DNA of 24,362 bases from Tissierellia bacterium. GTDB taxonomy: Bacteria; Bacillota; Clostridia; Tissierellales; Tepidimicrobiaceae. The position numbers and the translations under genes are program-made. The stretch is taken from positions 1-24,362 of the forward strand of contig JAAYRM010000036.1 of NCBI GenBank assembly GCA_012518745.1, written 5' to 3'. This document shows, one piece after another, positions 9,501 to 15,799 of this stretch. The notes below the pieces were generated by a model, which saw only the letters and a program-made list of their open reading frames with translations, ran no database searches and had not been told where the DNA came from. Position 1 is the first letter of the stretch; every line of letters starts with the position of its first letter.

Positions 9501-10031
9501 CAATTCCAAATAGAAATTATCCTGACCAAATATGGCATTGTATTTAAGGGCTATTGCCTTAGCCCCTTCGTAGTTCCGATCCAATATATATTTTTGCACT
9601 TCACCGGCTAAGCAGCCAGATAATGCTATTATACCCTCACTATATTCCTGTAATATATCGTGATCCACCCTGGGCTTATAGTAGAATCCATTTATATATG
9701 CCTCCGAAACCATCTTCATCAAATTCCTATAGCCCCTGTCGTTTTCCGCCAATAGGACGAGATGGTATTGATTCTTATCCTTGGGCTCCCTCTCCGTATA
9801 CTTATCTATGGCAACATAGACCTCCACGCCCAATATGGGATTTATTCCCCTCTTCTTAGCTTCCTTATAAAAATCTATGACGCCAAACATGGCCCCATGG
9901 TCTGTGATTGCCAATGAATCCATTCCCAATTCCACGGCTCTATCCAATAGATCTGCTACCCTACTAGCCCCATCTAATAGGCTATATTCTGTATGAACAT
10001 GTAGATGAATAAATTTATCGCAATAGCTCAT
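6558..10031 (-). CDS. dnaE: DNA polymerase III alpha subunit (DnaE type)
   Basis: Replicative polymerase alpha subunit of 1157 residues, typical of the DnaE1 class. The N-terminal PHP domain (about 5-280) shows HLHVHTEYSLLDG, TDHGAMFG, GVEVYV and NDVHYL. The polymerase active site is clear: PDIDIDF with Asp401 and Asp403, and KMDFLGL with Asp551 as the third metal ligand. GPGRGSAAGS, HTSTHAAGVVIS and NKSHSAAYAIVAYRTAWLK mark the palm, fingers and thumb regions. Near residues 870-950 is the helix-hairpin-helix region (ESLIKCGAM), and near 1010-1090 an OB fold (VTIGGIVT ... GAVECIVFP). It lacks the inserted exonuclease domain and the layout of PolC. In Firmicutes it normally acts with PolC. It is first in the operon with pfkA and pyk; the ribosome site AAAGGG is 7 bases before the ATG. 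Confidence 0.97.
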   Translation of the reverse strand: MSYCDKFIHLHVHTEYSLLDGASRVADLLDRAVELGMDSLAITDHGAMFGVIDFYKEAKKRGINPILGVEVYVAIDKYTEREPKDKNQYHLVLLAENDRGYRNLMKMVSEAYINGFYYKPRVDHDILQEYSEGIIALSGCLAGEVQKYILDRNYEGAKAIALKYNAIFGQDNFYLELQDHGMEEERQVNEQLIRLSEETGIPLVATNDVHYLRREDALMHDVLLCIQTGKTVDEEERMKFPTDQFYLKSYEEMADIFGHIEGALENTVRIAERCDVTLDFDTLHLPEYHVPEGYTNGEYLRKLCLDGLRARYPSITEKIMDRFEYELNTIIDMGYVDYFLIVWDFIRFAKENDIMVGPGRGSAAGSIVSYALGIIDIDPLEYDLLFERFLNPERVSMPDIDIDFCYERREEVIDYVVEKYGADRVAQIATFGTMAARGAIRDVGRAINMPYGDVDGIAKQIPMELGITITKALDINRGLKQSYDSETEVKRLIDLAMAVEGLPRHTSTHAAGVVISKEPITTYVPLARNNDAITTQFDMVELEELGLLKMDFLGLRTLTVIRDTINLIEQNHGDRIDFSEFDYDDPKVLEIFAKGETLGIFQFESAGMRQFLKELEPDVFENLIAANSLFRPGPMNQIPRYIENKNNPDNIQYLHPKLEPILDVTYGCIVYQEQVMQIARDIGGFTMGEADLLRRAMGDKDMDVMVEERNKFIYGETDEDGGIIIEGAYRNGVDERIANQIYDLMLDFAKYAFNKSHSAAYAIVAYRTAWLKCYYPIEFMAALISSVMGDTNSVSLYIQECKRLGIDIMPPDINESYKKFTVVDNKIRFGLMAVKNVGENLIEAIVEARRDGPFKSFTDFCERIESIDSTVMNKRAVESLIKCGAMNSLGGNRAQLLAIFERTMDGIHSDRKRNIEGQFSMFEAIDADMPDDNLPDLNEFSQKNLLAMEKEMLGLYISGHPLKPYEKDLKRISTITTAEIFQMQEQVEENLADDMDGRRVTIGGIVTLKRNMVTKNNNMMAFITLEDIYGAVECIVFPATYDRYNSLIDEDSLIIIEGNISANEEDEPKIICQRITSLDEFNRDKVYLRIPDKEAMATFNDIKRILGRYKGGTPVYVYIEEQKRMMMAQRNLWVDIGQESLIDELIRLLGKGNVKVS

Positions 10032-10071
10032 TTTAAAACCCTTTCTATAACCGCTAGTGTTCTATATATTA

Positions 10072-10080
10072 ATTCTATCA
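10072..10080 (-). promoter_or_regulatory. Extended -10 promoter of the dnaE operon
   Basis: The minus strand reads TGATAGAAT, which matches the extended -10 pattern TGNTATAAT with one change, about 40 bases before the dnaE start. No good -35 hexamer is seen at 17 bases, as is usual for extended -10 promoters. A weak hairpin (AGTTTT/AAAACT) lies just upstream. Confidence 0.4.
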
Positions 10081-10163
10081 TAGTTTTGGGGGAATAAAAC
10101 TCTTTTATTTAGGTAGCTACATGGTTATTCATAGCATATTGGAAACCCCTATGGTCGTTTAGA

Positions 10164-10332
10164 ACATATTTAGGTAGAACGCCCTTCCGTTCGAGATTCG
10201 GAAAGTTATACAACACGAAGAAAAACAGGCCGCAAAGATCGCTCCGCTATAAAATGCGGCCAATAGTTTTTCTCCTTAGTTGGAACTTTCATCGAATCTC
10301 TCACAAGTCAGGGCTTTTCTCCCAAAATATGT
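10164..10332 (-). repeat. Foldback element A, 169-bp imperfect palindrome
   Basis: The ends are ACATATTT (10164-10171) and AAATATGT (10325-10332). Moving inward, paired arms are GAGATTCG (10193-10200) with CGAATCTC (10293-10300); GAAAGTT (10201-10207) with AACTTTC (10284-10290); AGAAAAAC (10219-10226) with GTTTTTCT (10266-10273); and GGCCGCA (10228-10234) with TGCGGCC (10255-10261). The loop on the minus strand reads TTATAGCGGAGCGATC (10252-10237). Element B has the same loop on the plus strand with one difference, so A is given the minus orientation. Outside the ends, GGTCGTTTAG on the left roughly pairs with CTAAGGTTACC on the right, so the full unit may reach about 10152-10345. It could be a structured RNA gene, a foldback/MITE-like element or a recombination site; I do not recognise the family. 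Confidence 0.8.
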
Positions 10333-10386
10333 CCCTAAGGTTACCGGTATCCAGAAATAATTATGGATCAATAGCATAGTTTAAAA

Positions 10387-10556
10387 ACATATTTATTAGG
10401 ATATAGGTCGACTGATGAAAGATTTGCAATAAATATCCGACTGAGGAAAAAATCGTATGGTTTATATATTATAGCGAAGCGATCCTATAAACCATTTTTT
10501 CCGGGTCGTGATATTTACCAAATCTTAAATGGAGAATCCGATCCTTATAAATATGT
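10387..10556 (+). repeat. Foldback element B, 170-bp imperfect palindrome
   Basis: Second copy of the same design as element A, in the opposite orientation. The ends ACATATTTAT (10387-10396) and ATAAATATGT (10547-10556) pair perfectly. Further paired arms are AAGATTTG (10419-10426) with CAAATCTT (10519-10526); AAATATC (10431-10437) with GATATTT (10510-10516); CGAC (10438-10441) with GTCG (10505-10508); GGAAAAAAT (10445-10453) with ATTTTTTCC (10494-10502); and TGGTTTATA (10458-10466) with TATAAACCA (10486-10494), with a small bulge of about five bases on the left arm. The loop TTATAGCGAAGCGATC (10469-10484) includes GCGAAGC, a sequence known to form a very stable mini-hairpin. Length and arm spacing closely match element A while the stem bases differ. 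Confidence 0.8.
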
Positions 10557-10574
10557 CCTAAGCCTCCACAACCT

Positions 10575-10593
10575 AAATATATCCTAAGTAACC
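10575..10593 (+). repeat. Extra copy of the foldback-element end motif
   Basis: AAATATATCCTAAGTAACC closely matches the right flank of element A (AAATATGTCCCTAAGGTTACC from 10325), the right end of B (AAATATGTCCTAAG from 10549) and the reverse complement of the left end of A (AAATATGTTCTAAACGACC). It lies 18 bases past element B and may be the remnant of a third unit or part of a longer conserved border. Confidence 0.45.
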
Positions 10594-10682
10594 ACAAAAA
10601 TATATAATATATTATATCCGGTATCTTTTACGGCCTCGAATATGGTAAACTATATTTAAGGATTAAGGGTCATACAAAAATA

Positions 10683-10743
10683 TTGACTATATAAAAATTA
10701 AATCTAAATCTGGACATATTGGTTTTTTCTGTCCCATAGGAGG
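10683..10743 (+). promoter_or_regulatory. Candidate promoter and ribosome site of grdX
   Basis: TTGACT (10683-10688) is a good -35 hexamer. The region 16-17 bases downstream, TAAATC, is only a weak -10. A consensus AGGAGG ribosome site (10738-10743) lies 7 bases before the grdX ATG, which fixes that start. The promoter call is tentative; the ribosome site is solid. Confidence 0.4.
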
Positions 10744-10750
10744 CTATTAT

Positions 10751-11137
10751 ATGAAAAAAATACTGATTACAAACAATAGATATGCATATGAAGAGCATAA
10801 AGATACCCTGGAAGTTGAATTCTACGAGCATTTTACTTATCTTGATATATTATCCCATGTGAGGGATAGGATCCATGAAGGCTATAGGCTTATTACCCAC
10901 CCCTTATCGGGAAGCGTAAAACCCAATGAGACCCCATATAAGTCCATAGTGATAGGTCAAAAGGGCAGCACCCTGGATCTGGATAGTCTTAGGATGATAG
11001 AAGAAAGTATTGCTACCACCCAAAAATTTATGGATAACGAACCTACTCCTGATTGGACCGAGAGGGTCCTGGATGATTTCAGGGTTATAGATCTATCCTT
11101 AATAACAGGTGCCATTGAGAGAATGATAGACCTATAA
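10751..11137 (+). CDS. grdX: GrdX family protein
   Basis: A 128-residue soluble protein recognised as GrdX-like from its N-terminal MKKILITNN, the central LITHPLSGSVKPNETPYKS block (about residues 47-65), DLDSLRMIEESI and the C-terminal DFRVIDLSLI. GrdX is encoded in the glycine reductase (grd) operons of Stickland-fermenting anaerobes; its biochemical role is not established. Here it stands alone on the plus strand, with no grdA-E or thioredoxin genes in the window. It is flanked upstream by the palindromic spacer and downstream by a terminator shared with the convergent HPr gene. A consensus AGGAGG precedes it. It may act in trans with a grd operon elsewhere or have a separate role. Confidence 0.85.
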   Translation: MKKILITNNRYAYEEHKDTLEVEFYEHFTYLDILSHVRDRIHEGYRLITHPLSGSVKPNETPYKSIVIGQKGSTLDLDSLRMIEESIATTQKFMDNEPTPDWTERVLDDFRVIDLSLITGAIERMIDL

Positions 11138-11138
11138 A

Positions 11139-11165
11139 AAATAAATCCCTTCCTGGGATTTATTT
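11139..11165. terminator. Bidirectional terminator between grdX and HPr
   Basis: A perfect 11-bp stem, AAATAAATCCC (11139-11149) with GGGATTTATTT (11155-11165), has loop TTCCT. An A-run on the left side gives a T-tail for minus-strand transcripts, and the T-rich right arm serves plus-strand ones. The two flanking genes converge on it. Confidence 0.85.
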
Positions 11166-11169
11166 ATCT

Positions 11170-11442
11170 CTATATTTGTACATCCTCAAGCCCATGTTGC
11201 AATAGTTCGGTTAGTTCCTCTAGGGCCTCTCTTTCGTCCTCGCCCCTCGCTATTAACTTAATCCTTTCCCCTTGGAAGGCCCCCAGAGACATTACCCCAA
11301 CGATGCTTTTCCCATCGATTCTAACCCCATCTAGTTCCACATATATACTGCTGATAAATCTATTGGCGGCTTGAACAAATAGGGCCGCAGCCCTTGCATG
11401 TAAGCCACCCTCGTTATTCAATATTACCTCTTTTTCCAACAT
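11170..11442 (-). CDS. ptsH: Phosphocarrier protein HPr
   Basis: A 90-residue HPr-fold protein. His15 in GGLHARAA is the residue phosphorylated by PTS Enzyme I, and Ser46 in GKSIVGVMSLG is the target of HPr kinase. Presence of His15 argues for a true HPr rather than Crh, which lacks it. No Enzyme I or sugar-specific PTS genes are in the window, but hprK lies at the other end of the same cluster, so the Ser46 regulatory branch is complete locally. The gene starts one base after the whiA stop codon, with its ribosome site GAGAGGAGAGG inside the end of whiA, so the two are co-transcribed and probably translationally coupled. PTS transport use is likely but not shown here. Confidence 0.93.
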   Translation of the reverse strand: MLEKEVILNNEGGLHARAAALFVQAANRFISSIYVELDGVRIDGKSIVGVMSLGAFQGERIKLIARGEDEREALEELTELLQHGLEDVQI

Positions 11443-11443
11443 T

Positions 11444-12397
11444 CTAACTTTCCTCTCCTCTCAATCTTTCTGCGATCTCTTCTATTCTTCTAAGTCTATA
11501 GTTTACACCGGATTTTCCTACCGGAACGGATAGCATTGATCCCAACTCCTTCAAGCTAGCCTCCCTATGGCTTAATCTTAGCCTTGCTATCTCCTGTAGG
11601 TTTTTTGAGAGTTTATCCAATCCAATTACGCCATCTATATATTCTATATTTTCAACCTGCCTTATAGAGGCATTTATAGTCTTATCCAAATTGGCCGTTT
11701 CACAGTTCACTATTCTATTTATATTGTTTCTGACATCCTTCATAGCCCTTATGTTTTCAACCCTCAATAGCGCCTGATGGGCCCCCATTATATTCAATAT
11801 ATCTACAATCTGCTCTCCTTCCTTTACATATACCACATGGTCATCTCTTCTAACCACCATCTTGGAATTTAAATCAAAGGAATTTATTATATTGGACAGA
11901 TCCTCCGCATGCTCTTCGTGATTCGTAACAAATTCAATATGATAGCCCTTATCTGGGTTGCTGATGGAACCTCCCCCTAGGAATGCACCCCGTATATAGG
12001 ATCTCCTACAGCATCTATTATCTATCAGGCTATTCGGCAATCTCTGTTCAATAAGATGATGCCCATTATCGGATATTATAAAACCCGCATCGTTTAGGAT
12101 CTTCCTAGCTATATCCATATCATTGACCAGGATGAAATAGCTATTATTCTTTTTGAGCTTCCTATTCCTAGTAATCCTTACCTCTACATTTAAATTATAT
12201 AGTGTTTTTATCAATATGAATATCTTCCTAGCCGTGGCAGCGTTTTCCGTATTGAATTTTAAACTCAGTTGATTAAATCCATCTATCTGAATGGTACCGT
12301 TCGTACGCACAATGGCAGCCAGCTCTGCCATTGAACAGCATCTACTCTTGGCAATTAGCCTCGATAGTTCATTTTTAGTTCGCGATGAAAAGGACAT
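11444..12397 (-). CDS. whiA: DNA-binding regulator WhiA
   Basis: A 317-residue WhiA with an N-terminal domain from MSFSSRTKNELSRL, a degenerate LAGLIDADG-type core (YIRGAFLGGGSI, about 134-145, without homing-endonuclease catalytic character) and a C-terminal helix-turn-helix (SLKELGSMLSVPVGKSGVNY, about 281-300). WhiA controls sporulation septation in Streptomyces and influences division and chromosome segregation in Bacillus. In most Firmicutes it follows rapZ and yvcK directly. Here an oppositely oriented gene (12614-13144) separates it from yvcK, and it has its own promoter. HPr follows one base after its stop codon. Confidence 0.95.
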   Translation of the reverse strand: MSFSSRTKNELSRLIAKSRCCSMAELAAIVRTNGTIQIDGFNQLSLKFNTENAATARKIFILIKTLYNLNVEVRITRNRKLKKNNSYFILVNDMDIARKILNDAGFIISDNGHHLIEQRLPNSLIDNRCCRRSYIRGAFLGGGSISNPDKGYHIEFVTNHEEHAEDLSNIINSFDLNSKMVVRRDDHVVYVKEGEQIVDILNIMGAHQALLRVENIRAMKDVRNNINRIVNCETANLDKTINASIRQVENIEYIDGVIGLDKLSKNLQEIARLRLSHREASLKELGSMLSVPVGKSGVNYRLRRIEEIAERLRGEES

Positions 12398-12481
12398 AAT
12401 ATCGCCCCTAGTTAAATATTTTAAAACAATATAAGATTATCTATGCCATCCATATATTATAGACCTATCCATATTAGGGTT

Positions 12482-12511
12482 ATTATACTATAAATAGTGG
12501 AAATATGCTAA
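12482..12511 (-). promoter_or_regulatory. Promoter of whiA-HPr
   Basis: On the minus strand TTAGCA (12511-12506) and a perfect TATAAT (12487-12482) are separated by 18 bases, ending 84 bases before the whiA start. It is the best promoter match seen in the window, and its presence fits the loss of read-through from yvcK. Confidence 0.6.
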
Positions 12512-12613
12512 AAAAATTTTACCGTTTCCACCTTATCCGCAATATGGAATCCCTTCCAAAACTTCCATGGCTAGATTCCGTGCTATTATGCACAATATAT
12601 ATGAGGTGATTTA

Positions 12614-13144
12614 ATGAATTCTACTAGTATACATGAAAAGTTTATCATAGATCTGCAAGGAAAGTCCTATGTTACCTATGAGGGGCTATTGGATCTAGCC
12701 CATCAAAACAAATTAAAGTCTATAGAGGTGGAGCTCGTTCAAATTCCATCAAAGGATAACGATATGATAGCAATATGCAGGGCAACGGCTACCACGGAGG
12801 ATCAGGTCTATACCGACTTAGGCGATGCTAGTCCTCAATCCGTGAATTCCAATATACTCCCCCATATAATCAGAATGGCCTCTACCCGTGCCAAAGCTAG
12901 GGTATTGAGGGATCTTACAAACGTGGGAATGACATCCTATGAGGAGATCTCCCATGATCAAAATACCGCCGATGCAGATGAGCCCCATAGCAGCAATATA
13001 GCGGAGCCCCCTACCCAAAGGCAACTAGAGACCATAAGGAAATTAGCCAACGAATTGAATGCTACCATAGATTATGGCAATCTAACCAAAAGATCTGCTG
13101 GAAGTTTAATATCCAAAATGTTGGATGAGGTCAGGCGAAGCTGA
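12614..13144 (+). CDS. Uncharacterised protein, possibly DNA recombination-related
   Basis: A 176-residue soluble protein in two parts. Residues 1-112 contain GKSYVTYEGLLDLAH, DLGDASPQSVN and HIIRMASTRAKARVLRDLTN, a conserved-looking pattern that I associate with phage/plasmid and archaeal proteins sometimes compared with Rad52/Erf-like annealing proteins; this link is from memory and weak. A low-complexity acidic linker (about 113-131) leads to a 45-residue helical tail (TQRQLETIRKLANELN ... LTKRSAGSLISKMLDE), a module often found at the end of phage or plasmid DNA-handling proteins. It is the only plus-strand gene inside the rapZ-yvcK-whiA block, diverging from whiA and converging on yvcK, which suggests insertion. 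The ribosome site GAGGTG precedes the ATG. Codon use resembles its neighbours, so any transfer is not recent. Function is not established. Confidence 0.75.
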   Translation: MNSTSIHEKFIIDLQGKSYVTYEGLLDLAHQNKLKSIEVELVQIPSKDNDMIAICRATATTEDQVYTDLGDASPQSVNSNILPHIIRMASTRAKARVLRDLTNVGMTSYEEISHDQNTADADEPHSSNIAEPPTQRQLETIRKLANELNATIDYGNLTKRSAGSLISKMLDEVRRS

Positions 13145-13161
13145 TGCCTTGATATAATATT

Positions 13162-14169
13162 CTAGGATTTTATAGCAATCTCCATTAGTAATTTGCTCAG
13201 TTTAGCTGAATTATGCCGAATATAGTCCTTCTCTATATCTATCAGTCTTTCCTTGATCAATTTGATTCCATTGCGATTCAGGCTCTTCTCATCCATATAG
13301 TTTAAATCCACCGGCTCGGACTCATCCAAGGTATACTTCTCTAGGGTCTGCTTGGGGATCCATTCCGTGTTGAAGATTACATAATCCAATAGGTCCTCCC
13401 TACTATGCCTTAATATTGCCCTCACATGATCCAATACCGAGTATCCATCGGTTTCTCCGGGCTGGGTCATTACATTGGCAATATAGACCTTCGGAGCCCT
13501 GGATTCATATATTATATCCACTATGCCGTTGACTAATAGATTGGGTACTATACTGGTATATAGACTTCCCGGCCCCAATACTATTATATCTGCAATCTCG
13601 ATAGCCCTAACTGCTTCTTCCAACGGATCGCTATTTTCCGGTCTTATATATACCCTTTTGATCCCGCTAGACAGCTCCCTGCTCCTCAATGGAATATTGG
13701 ATTCCCCCTCTATAATCTGTCCATTCTCCAGTTCAGCATAGAGGGTTACATCCTCAAGGGTCATAGGCAACACCTTGCCAGTTACCGCGAGTACATTGCT
13801 AACCTCCTTTATAGCCATCTCGAAGCTGCCATAGATTTCATTCATGGCCGCTATAAATAGATTTCCAAAGCTCTGTCCCTTTAGCATACCTTCGTTAAAC
13901 CTATACTGGAGCAGCTTTTCCATGGTGGGTTCCATATCTGCTAGGGCCAATATACACGATTTGATATCCCCCGGTGGCAGCATCCCAAGATCCTCCCTCA
14001 ATACCCCAGAGCCTCCGCCATCATCCGCTACAGTTACAATTGCAGTTATATTAGCGGTATATCGCTTCAATCCCCTCAACAATATGGATAGGCCCGTCCC
14101 CCCACCGATAACCACTATCTTGGGTTCATCGCATAGGGTCCTTCCCCCTGTCCTATATATAATGCTCAT
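13162..14169 (-). CDS. yvcK: Gluconeogenesis factor YvcK/GlmR (CofD-like fold)
   Basis: The family binds UDP-N-acetylglucosamine and is needed for normal cell shape and wall synthesis when Bacillus grows on gluconeogenic carbon. Visible signatures are KIVVIGGGTGLSILLRGLK, the TVADDGGGSGVLRE loop, PPGDIKSCILAL, FGNLFIAAMNEIYG, VLGPGSLYTSIVPNLLV and ANVMTQPGETDGYSVLDH. The length (335 residues from the chosen start) is normal. I chose ATG 14169 because AAGGGGA lies seven bases upstream; the in-frame ATG at 14175 almost touches that site. It lies 12 bases after rapZ in the same operon. No clear terminator follows it before the convergent gene ending at 13144. Confidence 0.94.
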   Translation of the reverse strand: MSIIYRTGGRTLCDEPKIVVIGGGTGLSILLRGLKRYTANITAIVTVADDGGGSGVLREDLGMLPPGDIKSCILALADMEPTMEKLLQYRFNEGMLKGQSFGNLFIAAMNEIYGSFEMAIKEVSNVLAVTGKVLPMTLEDVTLYAELENGQIIEGESNIPLRSRELSSGIKRVYIRPENSDPLEEAVRAIEIADIIVLGPGSLYTSIVPNLLVNGIVDIIYESRAPKVYIANVMTQPGETDGYSVLDHVRAILRHSREDLLDYVIFNTEWIPKQTLEKYTLDESEPVDLNYMDEKSLNRNGIKLIKERLIDIEKDYIRHNSAKLSKLLMEIAIKS

Positions 14170-14181
14170 AACCATTCCCCT

Positions 14182-15039
14182 TTATAACAATTTATAATCC
14201 CTATGGGATACGATGGTCCTATGCCCCTGATCTCCAAGTTTATTTTCAATATAATTCGCTATGGCAACCGACCTATGCCTGCCCCCAGTACACCCTATAC
14301 CTATTATCAGCTGGGTCTTGCCCTCCTTTATATAATAGGGGATTAGAAAATCCAACATTTCCATCAATTTCTCCACAAAGGTTTCAGTCTGTTCCCATTT
14401 GAATACATAATCCCTGACATCGGCATCCTCTCCTGTCAGTTCCCTCAATTCCGGTATATAATATGGATTGGGTATGAATCTTACATCGAATACCAGATCG
14501 GCATCCAATAGCAGACCATGTTTGAAGCCAAAGGAAACTATTGATATGGTCAGCTTGCGTGCCTCTTCACCCTTGATGAATATTTGATTTATTTCCTCCT
14601 TGAGCATCCCTATGGTCAATTGAGATGTATCTATTATATAATTCGCCTTATCCTTGATCTCCTCTAGGTACTTCCTCTCCTCTACGATTCCATCGACGAT
14701 ACTTCCCAGGGGATTTAACGGGTGGGGTCTCCTCAACTCCTTGTATCGCTTTATGAGCACCCTATCATCCGCATCTAGGAATAATATCCTGTATTTCAAA
14801 CCCCTATCCTCCAGCTCCCCAAGTCCCTGAAATAGGTCATCGAAGAATATGCCACCCCTGATATCGGCTACCACCGCTACCTTTTCTATGATTTTCTTGG
14901 ATTGATAGCATAGCTCGGCGAACCTAGGCAATAACGCAGGGGGCAAATTATCCATGCAATAATATCCTCTATCCTCTAATGCCCGCATAGCCTGACTCTT
15001 CCCCGCCCCGGACATCCCCGTAATGATTACAAATTCCAT
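14182..15039 (-). CDS. rapZ: Nucleotide-binding RNase adapter protein RapZ
   Basis: A RapZ/YvcJ family P-loop protein of 285 residues from the chosen start. The Walker A motif TGMSGAGKS lies at residues 7-15, DNLPPALLP follows, and the C-terminal part contains IGIGCTGGRHRSVAIANYI, the RapZ signature region. In E. coli RapZ controls GlmS levels through small RNAs in response to glucosamine 6-phosphate. In Firmicutes the molecular role is less clear, but the gene is constantly linked to yvcK and whiA, as here. The start at ATG 15039 is supported by AAGGTGG 8 bases upstream; upstream in-frame GTG codons fall inside that ribosome site. It begins 19 bases after the PHP gene ends. Confidence 0.95.
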   Translation of the reverse strand: MEFVIITGMSGAGKSQAMRALEDRGYYCMDNLPPALLPRFAELCYQSKKIIEKVAVVADIRGGIFFDDLFQGLGELEDRGLKYRILFLDADDRVLIKRYKELRRPHPLNPLGSIVDGIVEERKYLEEIKDKANYIIDTSQLTIGMLKEEINQIFIKGEEARKLTISIVSFGFKHGLLLDADLVFDVRFIPNPYYIPELRELTGEDADVRDYVFKWEQTETFVEKLMEMLDFLIPYYIKEGKTQLIIGIGCTGGRHRSVAIANYIENKLGDQGHRTIVSHRDYKLL

Positions 15040-15058
15040 ATGCTCCACCACCTTGTCT

Positions 15059-15787
15059 CTATTCTACATTCACTATTCTTTCAATGGGTACCCCAGCTTC
15101 TAATGCCCTCGCAATCCCTATATCCACCTCGCCTACCTCCGATGGATGGTGGGCATCGCTATTGATATAGAATTCAACCTCTTCCTCAAGGGCTATCTTG
15201 ATATTTTCAATGGATAGCTGGCTATGGCTAGAATTGATCTCTAGGGCAACTCCCCTAGCACATGCCGCCCTTGCCAACCTTTCTATATCTAGCCTGGCCT
15301 TAGAACCTGGATGGGTTATTAAATCTATAGGATACCTATCCATCGCTTTTATGATGGCCCCCGTATTCCATCCTATCATATCCTTCCGAATGGGTGGAAG
15401 TATCTTAGAAAGGGGATTGAGGATAAAGAATTTAAGCATACTATCCCAATCCCTCGGTATTATTCCATAATGAAATCCCAATAATAATATATCGATTATA
15501 CCCAGTATATCATCGTCTACATCTATACCTCCATCATAATCCATCACATTAGCCTCTATCCCTAGCAATATATCTATATCATCATATTGCCCTTTCAGTT
15601 CATCTATTATATTCCTCATCTGGAATAGGGCTTCCTTGTCCACTCCATATAATCTATGCCCAGGCCCGTGATCACATATGGCAATCTGCTTTAAGCCCTT
15701 TGCTCTAGCCGCCTCCACATTATCCCTTATACTACCCTTACCATGGCTAAATATGGTATGGGTATGATAATCTCCTATGAGCCTCAT
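15059..15787 (-). CDS. PHP-domain phosphoesterase
   Basis: A 242-residue PHP-superfamily metal-dependent hydrolase. Metal-binding motifs are His8/His10 (DYHTHT), ICDHGPGH near residue 40, GIEANVMDYDG near 82-92, LITHPGS near 162, EINSSHSQ near 198 and NSDAHHPSEVG near 215-225. This resembles YcdX/histidinol-phosphatase-like PHP proteins. Its place between murB and rapZ is common in Clostridia, but the substrate there has not been established to my knowledge; histidinol phosphatase is possible but unsupported because no his genes are nearby. ATG 15787 was chosen because AGGGG sits seven bases upstream; the TTG at 15793 is too close to it. There are 12 bases between the murB stop and this start. 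Confidence 0.88.
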   Translation of the reverse strand: MRLIGDYHTHTIFSHGKGSIRDNVEAARAKGLKQIAICDHGPGHRLYGVDKEALFQMRNIIDELKGQYDDIDILLGIEANVMDYDGGIDVDDDILGIIDILLLGFHYGIIPRDWDSMLKFFILNPLSKILPPIRKDMIGWNTGAIIKAMDRYPIDLITHPGSKARLDIERLARAACARGVALEINSSHSQLSIENIKIALEEEVEFYINSDAHHPSEVGEVDIGIARALEAGVPIERIVNVE

Positions 15788-15799
15788 CCTCAATCCCCT

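Larger units (their letters stand above)
10032..10750. other. 719-bp gene-free spacer rich in palindromes
   Basis: No reading frame here resembles a protein. The stretch holds the dnaE promoter, two long imperfect palindromes (10164-10332 and 10387-10556), further copies of their end motif, a perfect 16-bp palindrome ATATAATATATTATAT at 10602-10617, and the grdX promoter region. The motif TATTTAGGTAG occurs twice (about 10105-10115 and 10168-10178), the second time at the left end of the first palindrome. Confidence 0.8.

Noticed and set aside
10164..10556. Integron attC sites or CRISPR repeats as the explanation of the palindromes
   Set aside because: No RYYYAAC/GTTRRRY core sites, no integrase, and only two copies in inverted orientation without regular spacers.
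11170..11442. Crh rather than HPr
   Set aside because: His15 is present in GGLHARAA; Crh proteins lack this histidine.
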